Assembly: GCA_009701105.1 (NCBI GenBank)
Contig: WLKU01000055.1
Location: forward strand, 1 to 8,075
Direction of reading: 5' to 3'
DNA length: 8,075 nt
Origin: Actinomycetota bacterium
Lineage (GTDB): Bacteria; Actinomycetota; Acidimicrobiia; Acidimicrobiales; Ilumatobacteraceae
The position numbers and the translations under genes were made by a program. Of this stretch, positions 1 through 6,547 are shown in pieces (positions within the stretch are counted from its first letter, which is position 1; the number at the start of each line of letters is the position of its first letter). Below the pieces are notes generated by a model that was not told where the DNA came from, did not search any database, and saw only the letters and a program-made list of their open reading frames with translations.

Positions 1-66
1 CCAGTCAGCGACAACGCTGTCTCGGTGAGCTTCGAAGAACAATTCGACAGCGAATTCAACGGCTAA
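1..66 (+). CDS. 3' end of an unidentified gene (partial)
   Basis: A reading frame is open from the window edge to a TAA at 64-66, giving 21 C-terminal residues (PVSDNAVSVSFEEQFDSEFNG). The piece is acidic and has no recognisable motif. It ends 50 nt before dapB on the same strand, so the two may be cotranscribed. In many actinobacteria the gene before dapB is an M16-family peptidase near pnp, but nothing in these 21 residues confirms that. The function is unknown, and the call rests only on the open frame and its position. Confidence 0.5.
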   Translation, partial: PVSDNAVSVSFEEQFDSEFNG

Positions 67-107
67 TTACTAGAAATTGAGTTCATGCCGTTTTTGTTAA
101 CGGCTAA
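58..107 (+). repeat. Duplicated AACGGCTAA with hairpin in the dapB leader
   Basis: The 9-mer AACGGCTAA occurs at 58-66, where it includes the stop of the upstream gene, and again at 99-107. Between them GCCGTT (87-92) is the exact reverse complement of AACGGC. It can form a 6-bp hairpin with 99-104 (loop 93-98) or pair with 58-63. No T-run follows, so a classical terminator is not indicated. It lies 12 nt before the dapB ATG, and any regulatory role is speculative. Confidence 0.3.
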
Positions 108-116
108 CCTCGTTTC

Positions 117-878
117 ATGATCAAAGTAGGAGTCATCGGCGCCGCAGGGCGTATGGGCGCAACAGTCTGTGCCGCAATTGCGGCCGCCGATGGTCTTCAA
201 CTTGTCGCTGCAGTTGATGCTGTGCCTGGCGTTACCGCTGAAGGAATCACAATCTCGAAAGAGTTGCGTGCACTTGCCGACGCACATGTCGACGTCGCAG
301 TCGACTTCACCGTCGCGTCTGCTTCACGCATCAATTTGCCTTGGCTTGCAATGCACAGCATTCACGCTGTGGTTGGCACTACGGGTTTTACTCAAGACGA
401 CCTCGACACATTTAAAAAGTCATTCACTAATAGCAATTGTCTGATTGCAGCCAACTTTGCAGTTGGAGCAGTGTTGATGATGCGCTTTGCCGAGATGGCG
501 GCACCATTTTTTGACACTGCTGAAATTATTGAAGTGCATCACGACGGCAAAGCAGATTCACCAAGTGGAACCGCAATTGCAACTGCACAGCGCATGGCTG
601 CGGCCAGCAATGAGTGGGCGAGTGACCCTACAAAGCACGAAGCAATTGCGGGTGCACGTGGAGCAAAAGGCCCTGGCGATATTCCAATTCATGCTGTGCG
701 CATGCGCGGCACTGTGGCCAATCAAGAAATCATTCTTGGTACGCAATCTCAAACGCTGACGATTCGTCACGACACGATTGATCGCGCAAGCTTTATGCCT
801 GGTGTTGTGATTGCGTGCAAAAAAATCGCTGTTCACCAAGGGTTTACCTTGGGACTCGATACGTTTCTCAATATCTAA
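117..878 (+). CDS. dapB: 4-hydroxy-tetrahydrodipicolinate reductase
   Basis: This cytoplasmic enzyme reduces the DapA product to tetrahydrodipicolinate with NAD(P)H, in the pathway to meso-diaminopimelate and lysine. The 253 residues match the usual family length. The N-terminal Rossmann fold carries the nucleotide loop GAAGRMG (8-14). GTTGF lies at 87-91 and an NFAVG segment at 113-117. The catalytic core EVHHDGKADSPSGTA (139-153) holds the HH pair (141-142), the substrate Lys145 and the SGT loop (150-152). The family's GxRG..G...IHAVRMRG stretch follows at about 179-198, and a conserved DRASFMPG at 222-229. The ATG at 117 puts the dinucleotide loop right at the N-terminus, as is normal. There is no clear Shine-Dalgarno, so translation may depend on coupling to the upstream gene or on a short leader. 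All expected residues are present. Confidence 0.96.
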   Translation: MIKVGVIGAAGRMGATVCAAIAAADGLQLVAAVDAVPGVTAEGITISKELRALADAHVDVAVDFTVASASRINLPWLAMHSIHAVVGTTGFTQDDLDTFKKSFTNSNCLIAANFAVGAVLMMRFAEMAAPFFDTAEIIEVHHDGKADSPSGTAIATAQRMAAASNEWASDPTKHEAIAGARGAKGPGDIPIHAVRMRGTVANQEIILGTQSQTLTIRHDTIDRASFMPGVVIACKKIAVHQGFTLGLDTFLNI

Positions 879-895
879 TTGGTCTAAACCAGTTA
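876..895 (+). terminator. Weak hairpin after dapB (possible terminator or processing site)
   Basis: TAATTGGT and ACCAGTTA can pair over 8 bp with one G-U around the loop CTAA, starting in the dapB stop codon. The stem is AT-rich and has no immediate T-run, so it is a poor intrinsic terminator. It sits between dapB and a downstream promoter at 919-947, where an end of transcription would make sense. Confidence 0.25.
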
Positions 896-918
896 ATCGC
901 AAGTACCACCAGAGGTTC

Positions 919-947
919 TTGACTTTTTTGGTTGCACTGAATACATT
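919..947 (+). promoter_or_regulatory. Sigma70-type promoter, apparently giving a leaderless mRNA
   Basis: A -35 box TTGACT (919-924, 5 of 6 to consensus) is followed by a 17-nt spacer and a -10 box TACATT (942-947, 4 of 6). Only six bases (TTTCTG) separate the -10 from the ATG at 954. The expected start of transcription therefore falls on or next to the A of the start codon. No Shine-Dalgarno precedes that ATG, which agrees with leaderless initiation, a common mode in actinobacteria. Confidence 0.65.
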
Positions 948-953
948 TTTCTG

Positions 954-1931
954 ATGAAAAATTCTTATAAAGTTGCGGTGAAGCACGCATGTACAGCCAT
1001 AATCGTTGGATCGGTGTTAGTAACGTCCGCACCTCTTGCTAGTGCAGCAAATTCGGCGGGTGGTAAATGCACAAAGGCAGGTGCAACGGCCAAGTCCGGC
1101 AAGTTCACCTTGAAGTGCACCAAGGTTGGCAAAAAACTTGTGTGGGTGGCGCAAAGTTCAACTGGCAGTGGCAGTTCGGGTTCAGCGAGCTCGGGAACGC
1201 AGCCAACATCCCAACGAGATATCCCCGCGATCATTCAAAACTGGGGATTCAATTTCACTGATTATTCGCCAGCAACTGGAAAAGCTGGCGACATGTTGAT
1301 TAAAGGCGTAACTCCGCCGACATTTAGCGGGCCAAATGCAGCGTCAGACAATGCCATGTATCGACTATTGATAGGCCCGATTGGTGCAGTTGTCCAGGGA
1401 ATGGTGGAACCTCAATATGGTTTCTATCTTCCTCTCGGAACATCTGTTATCTCGATGGTTGATGGAACGGTTTGCGATGTTCCAAAGCTTTACAGCAATG
1501 ATTACAGCGTGCGTGTTGCTCCACCAGGGATGTCTTGCATGCAGGGTGGTGCATACGTTTTATATGAGCACGAACATTTGCTTAATCCAACAGTAAAGGT
1601 CGGTGACAAAGTCACTGCTGGTCAAAAGTTGGGAATAGTGAGTGATTACATGCCGCATTGGAAAGCGAAAGGCCTTGGCGTAATTGAAACCGGCGTCTTC
1701 TTTTCCAAGAAGGGGTCTAACGCGCCTTGGCACGCATGTTTGTCCAGTTTCCTTGATCCAACGAAGAAGTCAGCGATGCTTGCAACCCTGAGCTCCGCCT
1801 TCGCTGCTTGGGAAGCAGAATTAGGTGACAATACGTTGTATGACGAAGCAAAGATGTCGCCAGTTGGTTGTTACACCACCGCCGAGATGACAGATAGTAA
1901 TAACAAAAACACCAGCAATAATGGCGGCTAA
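954..1931 (+). CDS. Secreted protein with Cys motif and degenerate M23/LytM-like domain
   Basis: The 325-residue product starts with a Sec signal peptide: a basic N-terminus, a hydrophobic core at about 13-28 and an ASA-A cleavage site near 31. A short Cys/Lys motif follows (GGKCT at 36-40 to LKCTKVGKKLVW at 53-64), then a Ser/Gly-rich linker (about 68-87). Residues about 140-250 resemble the beta-sheet core of M23/LytM peptidases: PLGTSVISMVDGTV (160-173) and VKVGDKVTAGQKLGIV (214-229). The zinc and catalytic positions look lost. The first motif reads YGFYLP where His and Asp are expected, and IETGVFF (244-250) stands where HLHFE would be. His206 and His208 remain. I infer a non-catalytic cell-wall or surface protein. 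Four more Cys (174, 195, 262, 306) could form disulfides outside the cell. The C-terminus is low-complexity Asn/Ser. Its stop overlaps the stop of the convergent tpx. Confidence 0.8.
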   Translation: MKNSYKVAVKHACTAIIVGSVLVTSAPLASAANSAGGKCTKAGATAKSGKFTLKCTKVGKKLVWVAQSSTGSGSSGSASSGTQPTSQRDIPAIIQNWGFNFTDYSPATGKAGDMLIKGVTPPTFSGPNAASDNAMYRLLIGPIGAVVQGMVEPQYGFYLPLGTSVISMVDGTVCDVPKLYSNDYSVRVAPPGMSCMQGGAYVLYEHEHLLNPTVKVGDKVTAGQKLGIVSDYMPHWKAKGLGVIETGVFFSKKGSNAPWHACLSSFLDPTKKSAMLATLSSAFAAWEAELGDNTLYDEAKMSPVGCYTTAEMTDSNNKNTSNNGG

Positions 1932-2554
1932 CGAAGAGAGTTAATTGCTGCTGAGTAGTTTGGCTCGTTTGCGATTTCGCTGACGAGCTCAGTGTGTAGC
2001 ACTTTGCCAGTTCCGTCAACGACGACAACTGCTCGTGCCAAGACGCCTTTGAGTACACCGCTTGTGAGGTTGACGCCCAATGCCGCGCCAAAGTTGGTGC
2101 GGAAAGATGAAGCTGTCTTCACATTTGCCAAGCCTTCAGAACCACAGAAGCGGCCCTGGGCGAATGGTAGGTCTGCAGAAACACAGTAGACATCGGTGTT
2201 GGTCAAGCCTGATGCGATCTCGTTAAATGTGCGAGTTGACGTTGCGCATGTTGGCGTGTCGATGGAAGGGAAGATGTTGAAAATGACGCGCTTGCCCTTG
2301 ATGTCGGCGTTGCCAATCTCACTCAAAGTTCCAGTGGTGAGTGCAAATTTTGGAAGACGTGATCCAACTTTTGGAAGCTTGCCGCTTATAGAAACCTTAT
2401 TGCCGCCCAGCGTCACGGTTGTCTTTGAGACTTTCTTGGAATTCTTCTTTGCTGTTTTCTTTACAGCCTTTTTCGAAGCTTTCTTTGCTGATTTTTTTAC
2501 AGCTTTCTTAGTGACTTTCTTTGCTGCTTTTTTAGTCTTCTTTTTTGCGGCCAT
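1928..2554 (-). CDS. tpx: Tpx-type thiol peroxidase with N-terminal lysine-rich tail
   Basis: This is an atypical 2-Cys peroxiredoxin that reduces H2O2 and alkyl hydroperoxides using thioredoxin. In the 208-residue product the peroxidatic motif TPTC is at 100-103 (Cys103). The resolving cysteine is Cys137 in SADLPFAQGRFCG (126-138), and the active-site Arg is probably Arg174 in LARAV. The catalytic domain (about 46-208) has normal Tpx length. Ahead of it, residues 1-44 hold 22 lysines and no acidic residue, in a four-residue KKxx periodicity with Ala, Val, Thr and Ser. This resembles histone H1-like or HU tails, not a signal peptide. The start at 2554 is set by AAGGAG six bases upstream; a longer frame to 2614 has no such support. 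The gene follows the DedA-like gene after 72 nt on the same strand. Peroxidase identity is secure; DNA association is inferred. Confidence 0.93.
   Translation of the reverse strand: MAAKKKTKKAAKKVTKKAVKKSAKKASKKAVKKTAKKNSKKVSKTTVTLGGNKVSISGKLPKVGSRLPKFALTTGTLSEIGNADIKGKRVIFNIFPSIDTPTCATSTRTFNEIASGLTNTDVYCVSADLPFAQGRFCGSEGLANVKTASSFRTNFGAALGVNLTSGVLKGVLARAVVVVDGTGKVLHTELVSEIANEPNYSAAINSLR
2423..2545 (-). repeat. Degenerate 12-bp repeats encoding the (KKxx)n tail
   Basis: About ten consecutive four-codon units, each AAR-AAR plus two variable codons, encode residues 4-44 of the peroxiredoxin. On the + strand they read as TTTCTT-rich units with GCT and GCC. Lys codons and spacer residues vary between units, so the array has drifted and is not a fresh duplication. 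Such arrays can change length by slippage. Confidence 0.7.
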
Positions 2555-2560
2555 TGCGTG

Positions 2561-2566
2561 CTCCTT
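2561..2566 (-). promoter_or_regulatory. Ribosome binding site of tpx
   Basis: AAGGAG on the minus strand lies six bases before the ATG at 2554. It is one of the best Shine-Dalgarno sequences in the window. It decides the start and shows that the lysine-rich tail is translated from its very beginning. Confidence 0.8.
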
Positions 2567-2626
2567 GTTTGAGGTCGTGCAAAGAGTCTGCCAAATTTGC
2601 ATGCCAAGAAGCAAGAAAAAACGAAT

Positions 2627-3217
2627 CTATTTTCCTTGAGGTCGACCCTTGCGCACCGACTGGAGCATGGACAGTGCAAACAGTGCCATCACTACATACC
2701 ACTGATACTTTTCGATGTAATTCAGAAACGACTTGATCTGTTCATCAAAAATTTGCCCACCTCGCCACAAAACTGCAAGCTTTATCGCGACTCCAAGGCT
2801 TAGTAGTGGCACGAAACGCTTCGGGTCCATGCGCTTGTGGCCCAGTAGTAAGCAAACAATGTTGCTTCCCGGCATCAGCACAAGGGCAACACTGCCGGCC
2901 TTCTCAACAGCATTTTCGGTCCAACGGTAAATAGCGGGCAGTTCGCCCATGTTGCCTTCGACCCAACCGAGTGCTTTGGCCCCGTACCAACGGCCCACGA
3001 GGTAGAGCGCAATGCCGGCGATAAGTACGCGTGGAAAACCGATTGCTATATATGACGCCAAGTCGATGTACGGCACCGACCCAAAGAGATTGCGGTTACG
3101 CGAACTCAAGAGAAGTACGAGCCTGGGGTTTTCGTCAACCAATGCTGGCCCGATATTGCTGCCAATGGTGCCGATGACAAATAACAGCGTTGTAAGTGTG
3201 AGCACTGCTTTTCGCAT
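2627..3217 (-). CDS. DedA/VTT-like integral membrane protein
   Basis: The 196-residue product has hydrophobic segments at about 4-22, 31-38, 59-76, 108-126, 136-152 and 171-187, and a basic C-terminus. PRLVLLLSSRNRN (31-43), LVGRWYGAKALGWVE (73-87), VLMPGSNIVCLLLG (113-126) and the RGGQIF segment (152-157) match the pattern I know from actinobacterial DedA/VTT-domain proteins. That superfamily includes proteins acting in membrane lipid or small-molecule handling. The substrate here cannot be told from sequence. The ATG at 3217 was chosen; an in-frame TTG at 3226 would add three residues, and neither has a strong ribosome binding site. The gene is divergent from the acyl-CoA synthetase and is followed after 72 nt by tpx on the same strand, so the two may share a transcript. 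Confidence 0.78.
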   Translation of the reverse strand: MRKAVLTLTTLLFVIGTIGSNIGPALVDENPRLVLLLSSRNRNLFGSVPYIDLASYIAIGFPRVLIAGIALYLVGRWYGAKALGWVEGNMGELPAIYRWTENAVEKAGSVALVLMPGSNIVCLLLGHKRMDPKRFVPLLSLGVAIKLAVLWRGGQIFDEQIKSFLNYIEKYQWYVVMALFALSMLQSVRKGRPQGK

Positions 3218-3289
3218 CTCTAGCAATCTAGCGGAGTTGCTAACTTGATGAGAAGTTAATAGGTGTGGAACACAAAATACTGGAGGGTT
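3218..3289. promoter_or_regulatory. Divergent intergenic region between DedA-like and acyl-CoA synthetase genes
   Basis: These 72 bases must hold promoters for both directions. On the minus strand TAGATT ends seven bases before the ATG at 3217, a -10-like site that would give a near-leaderless transcript, but no good -35 lies 17 nt upstream. On the + strand TTGATG (3245-3250) and AT-rich stretches are present, but I found no well-spaced pair. Confidence 0.35.
3282..3287 (+). promoter_or_regulatory. Ribosome binding site of the acyl-CoA synthetase
   Basis: GGAGGG lies two to three bases before the ATG at 3290 and about 14 before the ATG at 3302. The spacing to 3290 is tight but workable. AAGGG (3293-3297) could serve the ATG at 3302 instead. 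Confidence 0.5.
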
Positions 3290-4918
3290 ATGAAGGGTTT
3301 AATGCAAGAGACACCACTCACGCTGGTGCATTTGTTTGAGCGTGCCGAGAAGTATCACAGCGACAAGCAGATCATCACAGCAACTGCTACTGGTCGAGAG
3401 CGCACTACATATGGCGAGTGGGCTGCGCGCACGCGCCAACTCGGCGGAGTGCTTGACAAGTTGGGCATTAGTAAAGATGGTCGCGTTGCGACATTTGCGT
3501 GGAACACTGCACGTCATCTCGAGTTGTACTTTGCTCCACCATGCACAGGCCGTGTTTCACACACGCTCAACATTCGATTGTTCCCAGAGCAGTTGACATA
3601 CATTGCCAACCACGCTGAAGACGAAGTGATTTTCATCGATCGTTCACTGTTTGGTTTGATCGCACCACTGCTACCAACGTTTACAACTGTCAAGCACTTG
3701 GTGATTATGGATGACGGAAAGGGCGATGTTCCAGATTCTGTCAAGGGTTTTGAGATGCACGACTATGAGGCGCTTTTAAAGGGAACACCTGGAGTCGAGT
3801 TCAACATCACTGACGAAAATTTGGCTGCAAGTATGTGTTACACCAGTGGCACGACTGGCAATCCAAAGGGGGTTGTGTATAGCCACCGCTCGACGTACTT
3901 GCACACATTTGGTGCAATGACCGCAGATTCACTTGGTGCTCGCGAGAGTGACATCATTTTGCCGGTTGTTCCGATGTTTCATGCCAATGCGTGGGGCCTC
4001 GCTCACGCAGCAGTTGCGGCAGGAGCAACATTGGTCATGCCTGGTCCGGACTTGTCGGGCAAAGCAATTGCCAATTTGATTGTTGAAGAAAAGGTAACGG
4101 TTGCAGCAGGAGTGCCAACAATTTGGATGGCAGTGTTGCCAGAGTTGAAGGGTCGCGACACTTCCTCTTTGCGCGCAATTCCATGCGGTGGCTCGGCTGT
4201 TCCCAAAGCATTAAGCGAGGGATATCGCGAACAGACTGGCTTGCCAATTTTGCAAGCGTGGGGCATGACAGAAACAAGCCCAATCGCTGCAGTGTGCATG
4301 CTTTCAGCAGCTGATCAATTGCTTCCGCAATCAGAGCAAGCCGATTTGCGAACAACTGTTGGACAAATTGCTTTTGGTGTTGACGCCCGAGTAGTCGTGC
4401 CTGGCACTACCGACCCAGTTGCATGGGACGGCGAAACAAGTGGCGAACTGCAGTGCAGTGGAAACTGGATTGCTTCTACGTATTACGACGATGCCCGTGC
4501 GGGCGAGAGCTTTACGGCCGACGGTTGGCTGCGTACGGGAGATGTTGCATCGGTGGATCCAAAGGGTCGTATTCGATTGGTTGATCGCACCAAAGACTTG
4601 ATCAAGTCGGGTGGTGAGTGGATCTCATCAGTTGAGATCGAAAACGAATTGATGTCGCATCCAAAGATTAAAGAAGCCGCTGTAGTTGGTGTGACGCATC
4701 CAAAGTGGTCGGAGCGTCCACTCGCATGCGTCGTACTCAACCCTGGTGAGACACTGACCAAGGCAGAAGTGCTCGACTATGTGCGTCCGCGTCTTGCCAA
4801 GTGGCAAGTGCCAGACGACGTGGTGTTTATCGATGAAGTGCCAAAGACAAGCGTTGGCAAGTTTTCGAAAAAGACATTGCGCGAGCAGTTTGCCGACTAT
4901 GTCTTGCCAGATGCCTGA
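3290..4918 (+). CDS. Fatty acyl-CoA synthetase (AMP-binding, adenylate-forming)
   Basis: The enzyme activates a fatty acid with ATP to an acyl-adenylate and then to acyl-CoA, for beta-oxidation or lipid synthesis. The 542 residues match the usual length. The P-loop YTSGTTGNPKG is at 184-194, the substrate-pocket region PMFHANAWG at 228-236, QAWGMTETS at 322-330, GWLRTGD at 412-418 and the hinge GRIRLVDRTKDLIKSGGEW at 426-444. The catalytic Lys is Lys524 in PKTSVGKFSKK. HTLNIRLFPEQLTYI (91-105) is typical of medium/long-chain members, but chain length cannot be fixed. Start: the ATG at 3290 gives MKGLMQETPLT, the N-terminus usual in this group. An in-frame GTG at 3263 adds nine atypical residues, and the ATG at 3302 is a shorter option. 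It stands alone: divergent from the DedA-like gene and convergent with the ABC transporter operon. Confidence 0.93.
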   Translation: MKGLMQETPLTLVHLFERAEKYHSDKQIITATATGRERTTYGEWAARTRQLGGVLDKLGISKDGRVATFAWNTARHLELYFAPPCTGRVSHTLNIRLFPEQLTYIANHAEDEVIFIDRSLFGLIAPLLPTFTTVKHLVIMDDGKGDVPDSVKGFEMHDYEALLKGTPGVEFNITDENLAASMCYTSGTTGNPKGVVYSHRSTYLHTFGAMTADSLGARESDIILPVVPMFHANAWGLAHAAVAAGATLVMPGPDLSGKAIANLIVEEKVTVAAGVPTIWMAVLPELKGRDTSSLRAIPCGGSAVPKALSEGYREQTGLPILQAWGMTETSPIAAVCMLSAADQLLPQSEQADLRTTVGQIAFGVDARVVVPGTTDPVAWDGETSGELQCSGNWIASTYYDDARAGESFTADGWLRTGDVASVDPKGRIRLVDRTKDLIKSGGEWISSVEIENELMSHPKIKEAAVVGVTHPKWSERPLACVVLNPGETLTKAEVLDYVRPRLAKWQVPDDVVFIDEVPKTSVGKFSKKTLREQFADYVLPDA

Positions 4919-4944
4919 TTTCTCACGGCTGACGTTTTGCTTGT

Positions 4945-4970
4945 AAAAAATAGCTAGCCGCGCAAGCGGC
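4945..4970 (-). terminator. Putative intrinsic terminator of the ABC transporter operon
   Basis: On the minus strand GCCGC-TTGC-GCGGC (4970-4957) forms a perfect 5-bp GC stem inside the last codons of the ATPase. The stop codon and a run of six T (4950-4945) come 6-12 bases later. The gap between stem and T-run is longer than ideal, so this is a modest call. It lies exactly where the operon should end and separates it from the convergent acyl-CoA synthetase. Confidence 0.45.
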
Positions 4971-5706
4971 CAGCAGCAATCACGCGTTGCAAAAATTGTT
5001 GCGTGCGAGGGTCTGTCGGGTGCGAAAAGATTTGTTCTGGTTGGCCCATCTCGGCCACCACACCGTCGGCAAGAAAACACACGCGGTCACTAATCTCGCG
5101 AGCAAAACCCATCTCGTGTGTGGCTAGCAACAGTGTGATATCACTGCCTTTGAGCTCGCGCACGACATCGAGTACTTCGCCCACCAACTCGGGGTCGAGG
5201 GCTGATGTAATTTCATCGAGCAGCAACACTTCCGGGTTGAGTGCAAGCGCTCGAGCTATTGCCACACGTTGTTGCTGACCTCCCGAGAGCCTGTCGGGGT
5301 ATGAGTCAATCTTCTCAGAAAGTCCAAATCGTGTAAGCAAATTGGATGCTGTCTCATTTGCTGCATCGGCTGACATGTCTAAAACTTCGGTGAGTGCAAG
5401 CGTGACATTGCGTCGGATACTCATGTGAGGAAACAGATTGAAACTCTGAAAGACGATGCCGATGCGGCGACGGATTGGGTTTGGGTCGAGACCGACCGCG
5501 GTGATTTCGGTGTTGTCGAGCAGGATCGATCCGTTATCGACGGTTTCGAGCAAGTTGATGCAACGCAGCAGAGTTGTTTTGCCAGAGCCACTCGCACCGA
5601 TGAATGAGACAACTTCTCCCGTGTTGATCGTCAGGCTGATGTCGCGCAGCACATGATTGTCGCCAAACGATTTTGAGACAGAGTTGAGCGTGAGTTTCGC
5701 GTTCAT
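4954..5706 (-). CDS. Polar amino acid ABC transporter, ATP-binding protein
   Basis: This is the cytoplasmic ATPase subunit that powers amino acid uptake, of GlnQ/HisP type; 250 residues is standard. Walker A GASGSGKT is at 37-44, the Q-loop at Gln87 (VFQSFNLFPH), the signature LSGGQQQR at 140-147, Walker B LLLDEITSALDP at 161-172 with catalytic Glu165, and the H-loop His197 in ATHEMGFA. The usual DEPTSALD reads DEITSALD, a tolerated Pro to Ile change. Its ATG overlaps the TGA of the permease gene as ATGA (5706-5703), so translation is coupled. It is the last gene of the operon, and a hairpin in its final codons may end the transcript. The amino acid carried is not determined by this subunit. 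Confidence 0.95.
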   Translation of the reverse strand: MNAKLTLNSVSKSFGDNHVLRDISLTINTGEVVSFIGASGSGKTTLLRCINLLETVDNGSILLDNTEITAVGLDPNPIRRRIGIVFQSFNLFPHMSIRRNVTLALTEVLDMSADAANETASNLLTRFGLSEKIDSYPDRLSGGQQQRVAIARALALNPEVLLLDEITSALDPELVGEVLDVVRELKGSDITLLLATHEMGFAREISDRVCFLADGVVAEMGQPEQIFSHPTDPRTQQFLQRVIAAGRLRG

Positions 5707-6536
5707 CTGACTTTGCTCGCTCCTGTGCGGTCGCGTTCGCGAGTAAGCAACCAGTCGGTTAAGCGAGTGAGCGGAATCGTGATTGCAAGAAAGATAAGTG
5801 CAGCGCCGACAAACGGTGTGAAGTTTGCAAACTTGGCTTTATCGATGCCGGCTTGACGCAAAATTTCAATTGGGCCGATAAGACTCACAAGCGCAACGTC
5901 TTTTTGCAAACTCACCATGTCATTCATCAATGGGGGAACGACGCGACGAATTGCTTGGGGCAAAATGACATGACGCATGGTTTGTGCACTTGAGAGCCCT
6001 AGCGAGCGAGCAGCAGCGCGCTGACTTTCGTGCACGCTCTCGATGCCTGCGCGAAATACTTCCGCAACATACGCGCTATATGTCATTCCGAGTGCGACCG
6101 ATCCCCAGATGAGTGGCGAGTTCCACGGCCGTTCTAGACCGATGCCCGGCACACCAAACCCAACGAGATAGATCCACAAGATCACTGGCACACCACGCAT
6201 GATGTCGGTGTACGCGATAACGAAGATGCGCACGGGAAACAGTGCTGGTGCGCGCGTGCTGCGGGCGATAGCAATCAATACCGCAACGATCAAGATACAC
6301 GGAGTTGTCCAGGCAAAGATTTTGATGTCGAGCACAAAGGCGTCGAGAAGTCGGGGGAATGAGTCGGTGAGACGTTCCCAATCAAAAAATGATTTCTTCA
6401 CTCTGTCCCAGCGCGGCATGCGCGGAACAAGTAGTACGACCAACGCAACAACGACGGCAGTGCTCAGTGCAGCAATGGTGTTGCTGCGCCGGCGCTGCCG
6501 TCGCTCAAACTCTTTTCGTTCAGTTTGAAGTTGCGT
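5703..6536 (-). CDS. Polar amino acid ABC transporter, permease (apparent ACG start)
   Basis: This membrane subunit of the amino acid uptake system is of the His/Glu/Gln/Arg permease family. From the proposed start it has 277 residues: a cytoplasmic basic N-terminus with ERRQRRR (11-17), TM1 (about 21-38), a short external segment, TM2 (about 75-92) and further membrane segments. The EAA loop that contacts the ATPase is QRAAARSLGL...ILPQA at about 172-195. The frame is open up to the TAA of the binding-protein gene, yet ATG and GTG are absent before TM1 and the first TTG (6443) falls inside TM1. An AAGGA (6547-6543) sits six bases before an in-frame ACG at 6536, which gives a typical N-terminus if read as Met. 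The start could be a true near-cognate codon or an ATG altered by mutation or sequencing error. Permease identity is firm; the start is inferred. Confidence 0.88.
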   Translation of the reverse strand, partial: TQLQTERKEFERRQRRRSNTIAALSTAVVVALVVLLVPRMPRWDRVKKSFFDWERLTDSFPRLLDAFVLDIKIFAWTTPCILIVAVLIAIARSTRAPALFPVRIFVIAYTDIMRGVPVILWIYLVGFGVPGIGLERPWNSPLIWGSVALGMTYSAYVAEVFRAGIESVHESQRAAARSLGLSSAQTMRHVILPQAIRRVVPPLMNDMVSLQKDVALVSLIGPIEILRQAGIDKAKFANFTPFVGAALIFLAITIPLTRLTDWLLTRERDRTGASKVR

Positions 6537-6542
6537 ACGTAG

Positions 6543-6547
6543 TCCTT
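6543..6547 (-). promoter_or_regulatory. Ribosome binding site of the permease gene
   Basis: AAGGA on the minus strand overlaps the TAA stop of the binding-protein gene and stands six bases before the ACG at 6536. No ATG, GTG or TTG lies at a fitting distance. Its placement supports reinitiation right after the upstream stop. Confidence 0.55.

Noticed and set aside
558..986. Minus-strand open frame across the end of dapB
   Set aside because: It is antisense to well-supported dapB, its composition is not protein-like, and it has no start signal.
2589..2601. Near-palindrome TGCCAAATTTGCA upstream of tpx as an operator
   Set aside because: Only the central 8 bp are a true palindrome, it is AT-rich, and no known redox regulator site is matched; chance is likely.
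2196..2639. A + strand open frame rich in Phe and Ala that looks like a membrane protein
   Set aside because: It is the antisense of the lysine tail: AAG/AAA codons read as TTC/TTT. The minus-strand Tpx with its ribosome binding site and motifs explains the region.
3263..3265. GTG as the start of the acyl-CoA synthetase
   Set aside because: It adds nine atypical residues and lies upstream of the GGAGGG site; MKGLMQETPLT from 3290 matches the family N-terminus.
4628..5080. Minus-strand open frame bridging the acyl-CoA synthetase and ATPase ends
   Set aside because: It overlaps two confidently identified genes and shows no recognisable domain.
6443..6445. TTG as the start of the permease
   Set aside because: It removes the basic N-terminus and half of TM1, and has no Shine-Dalgarno.
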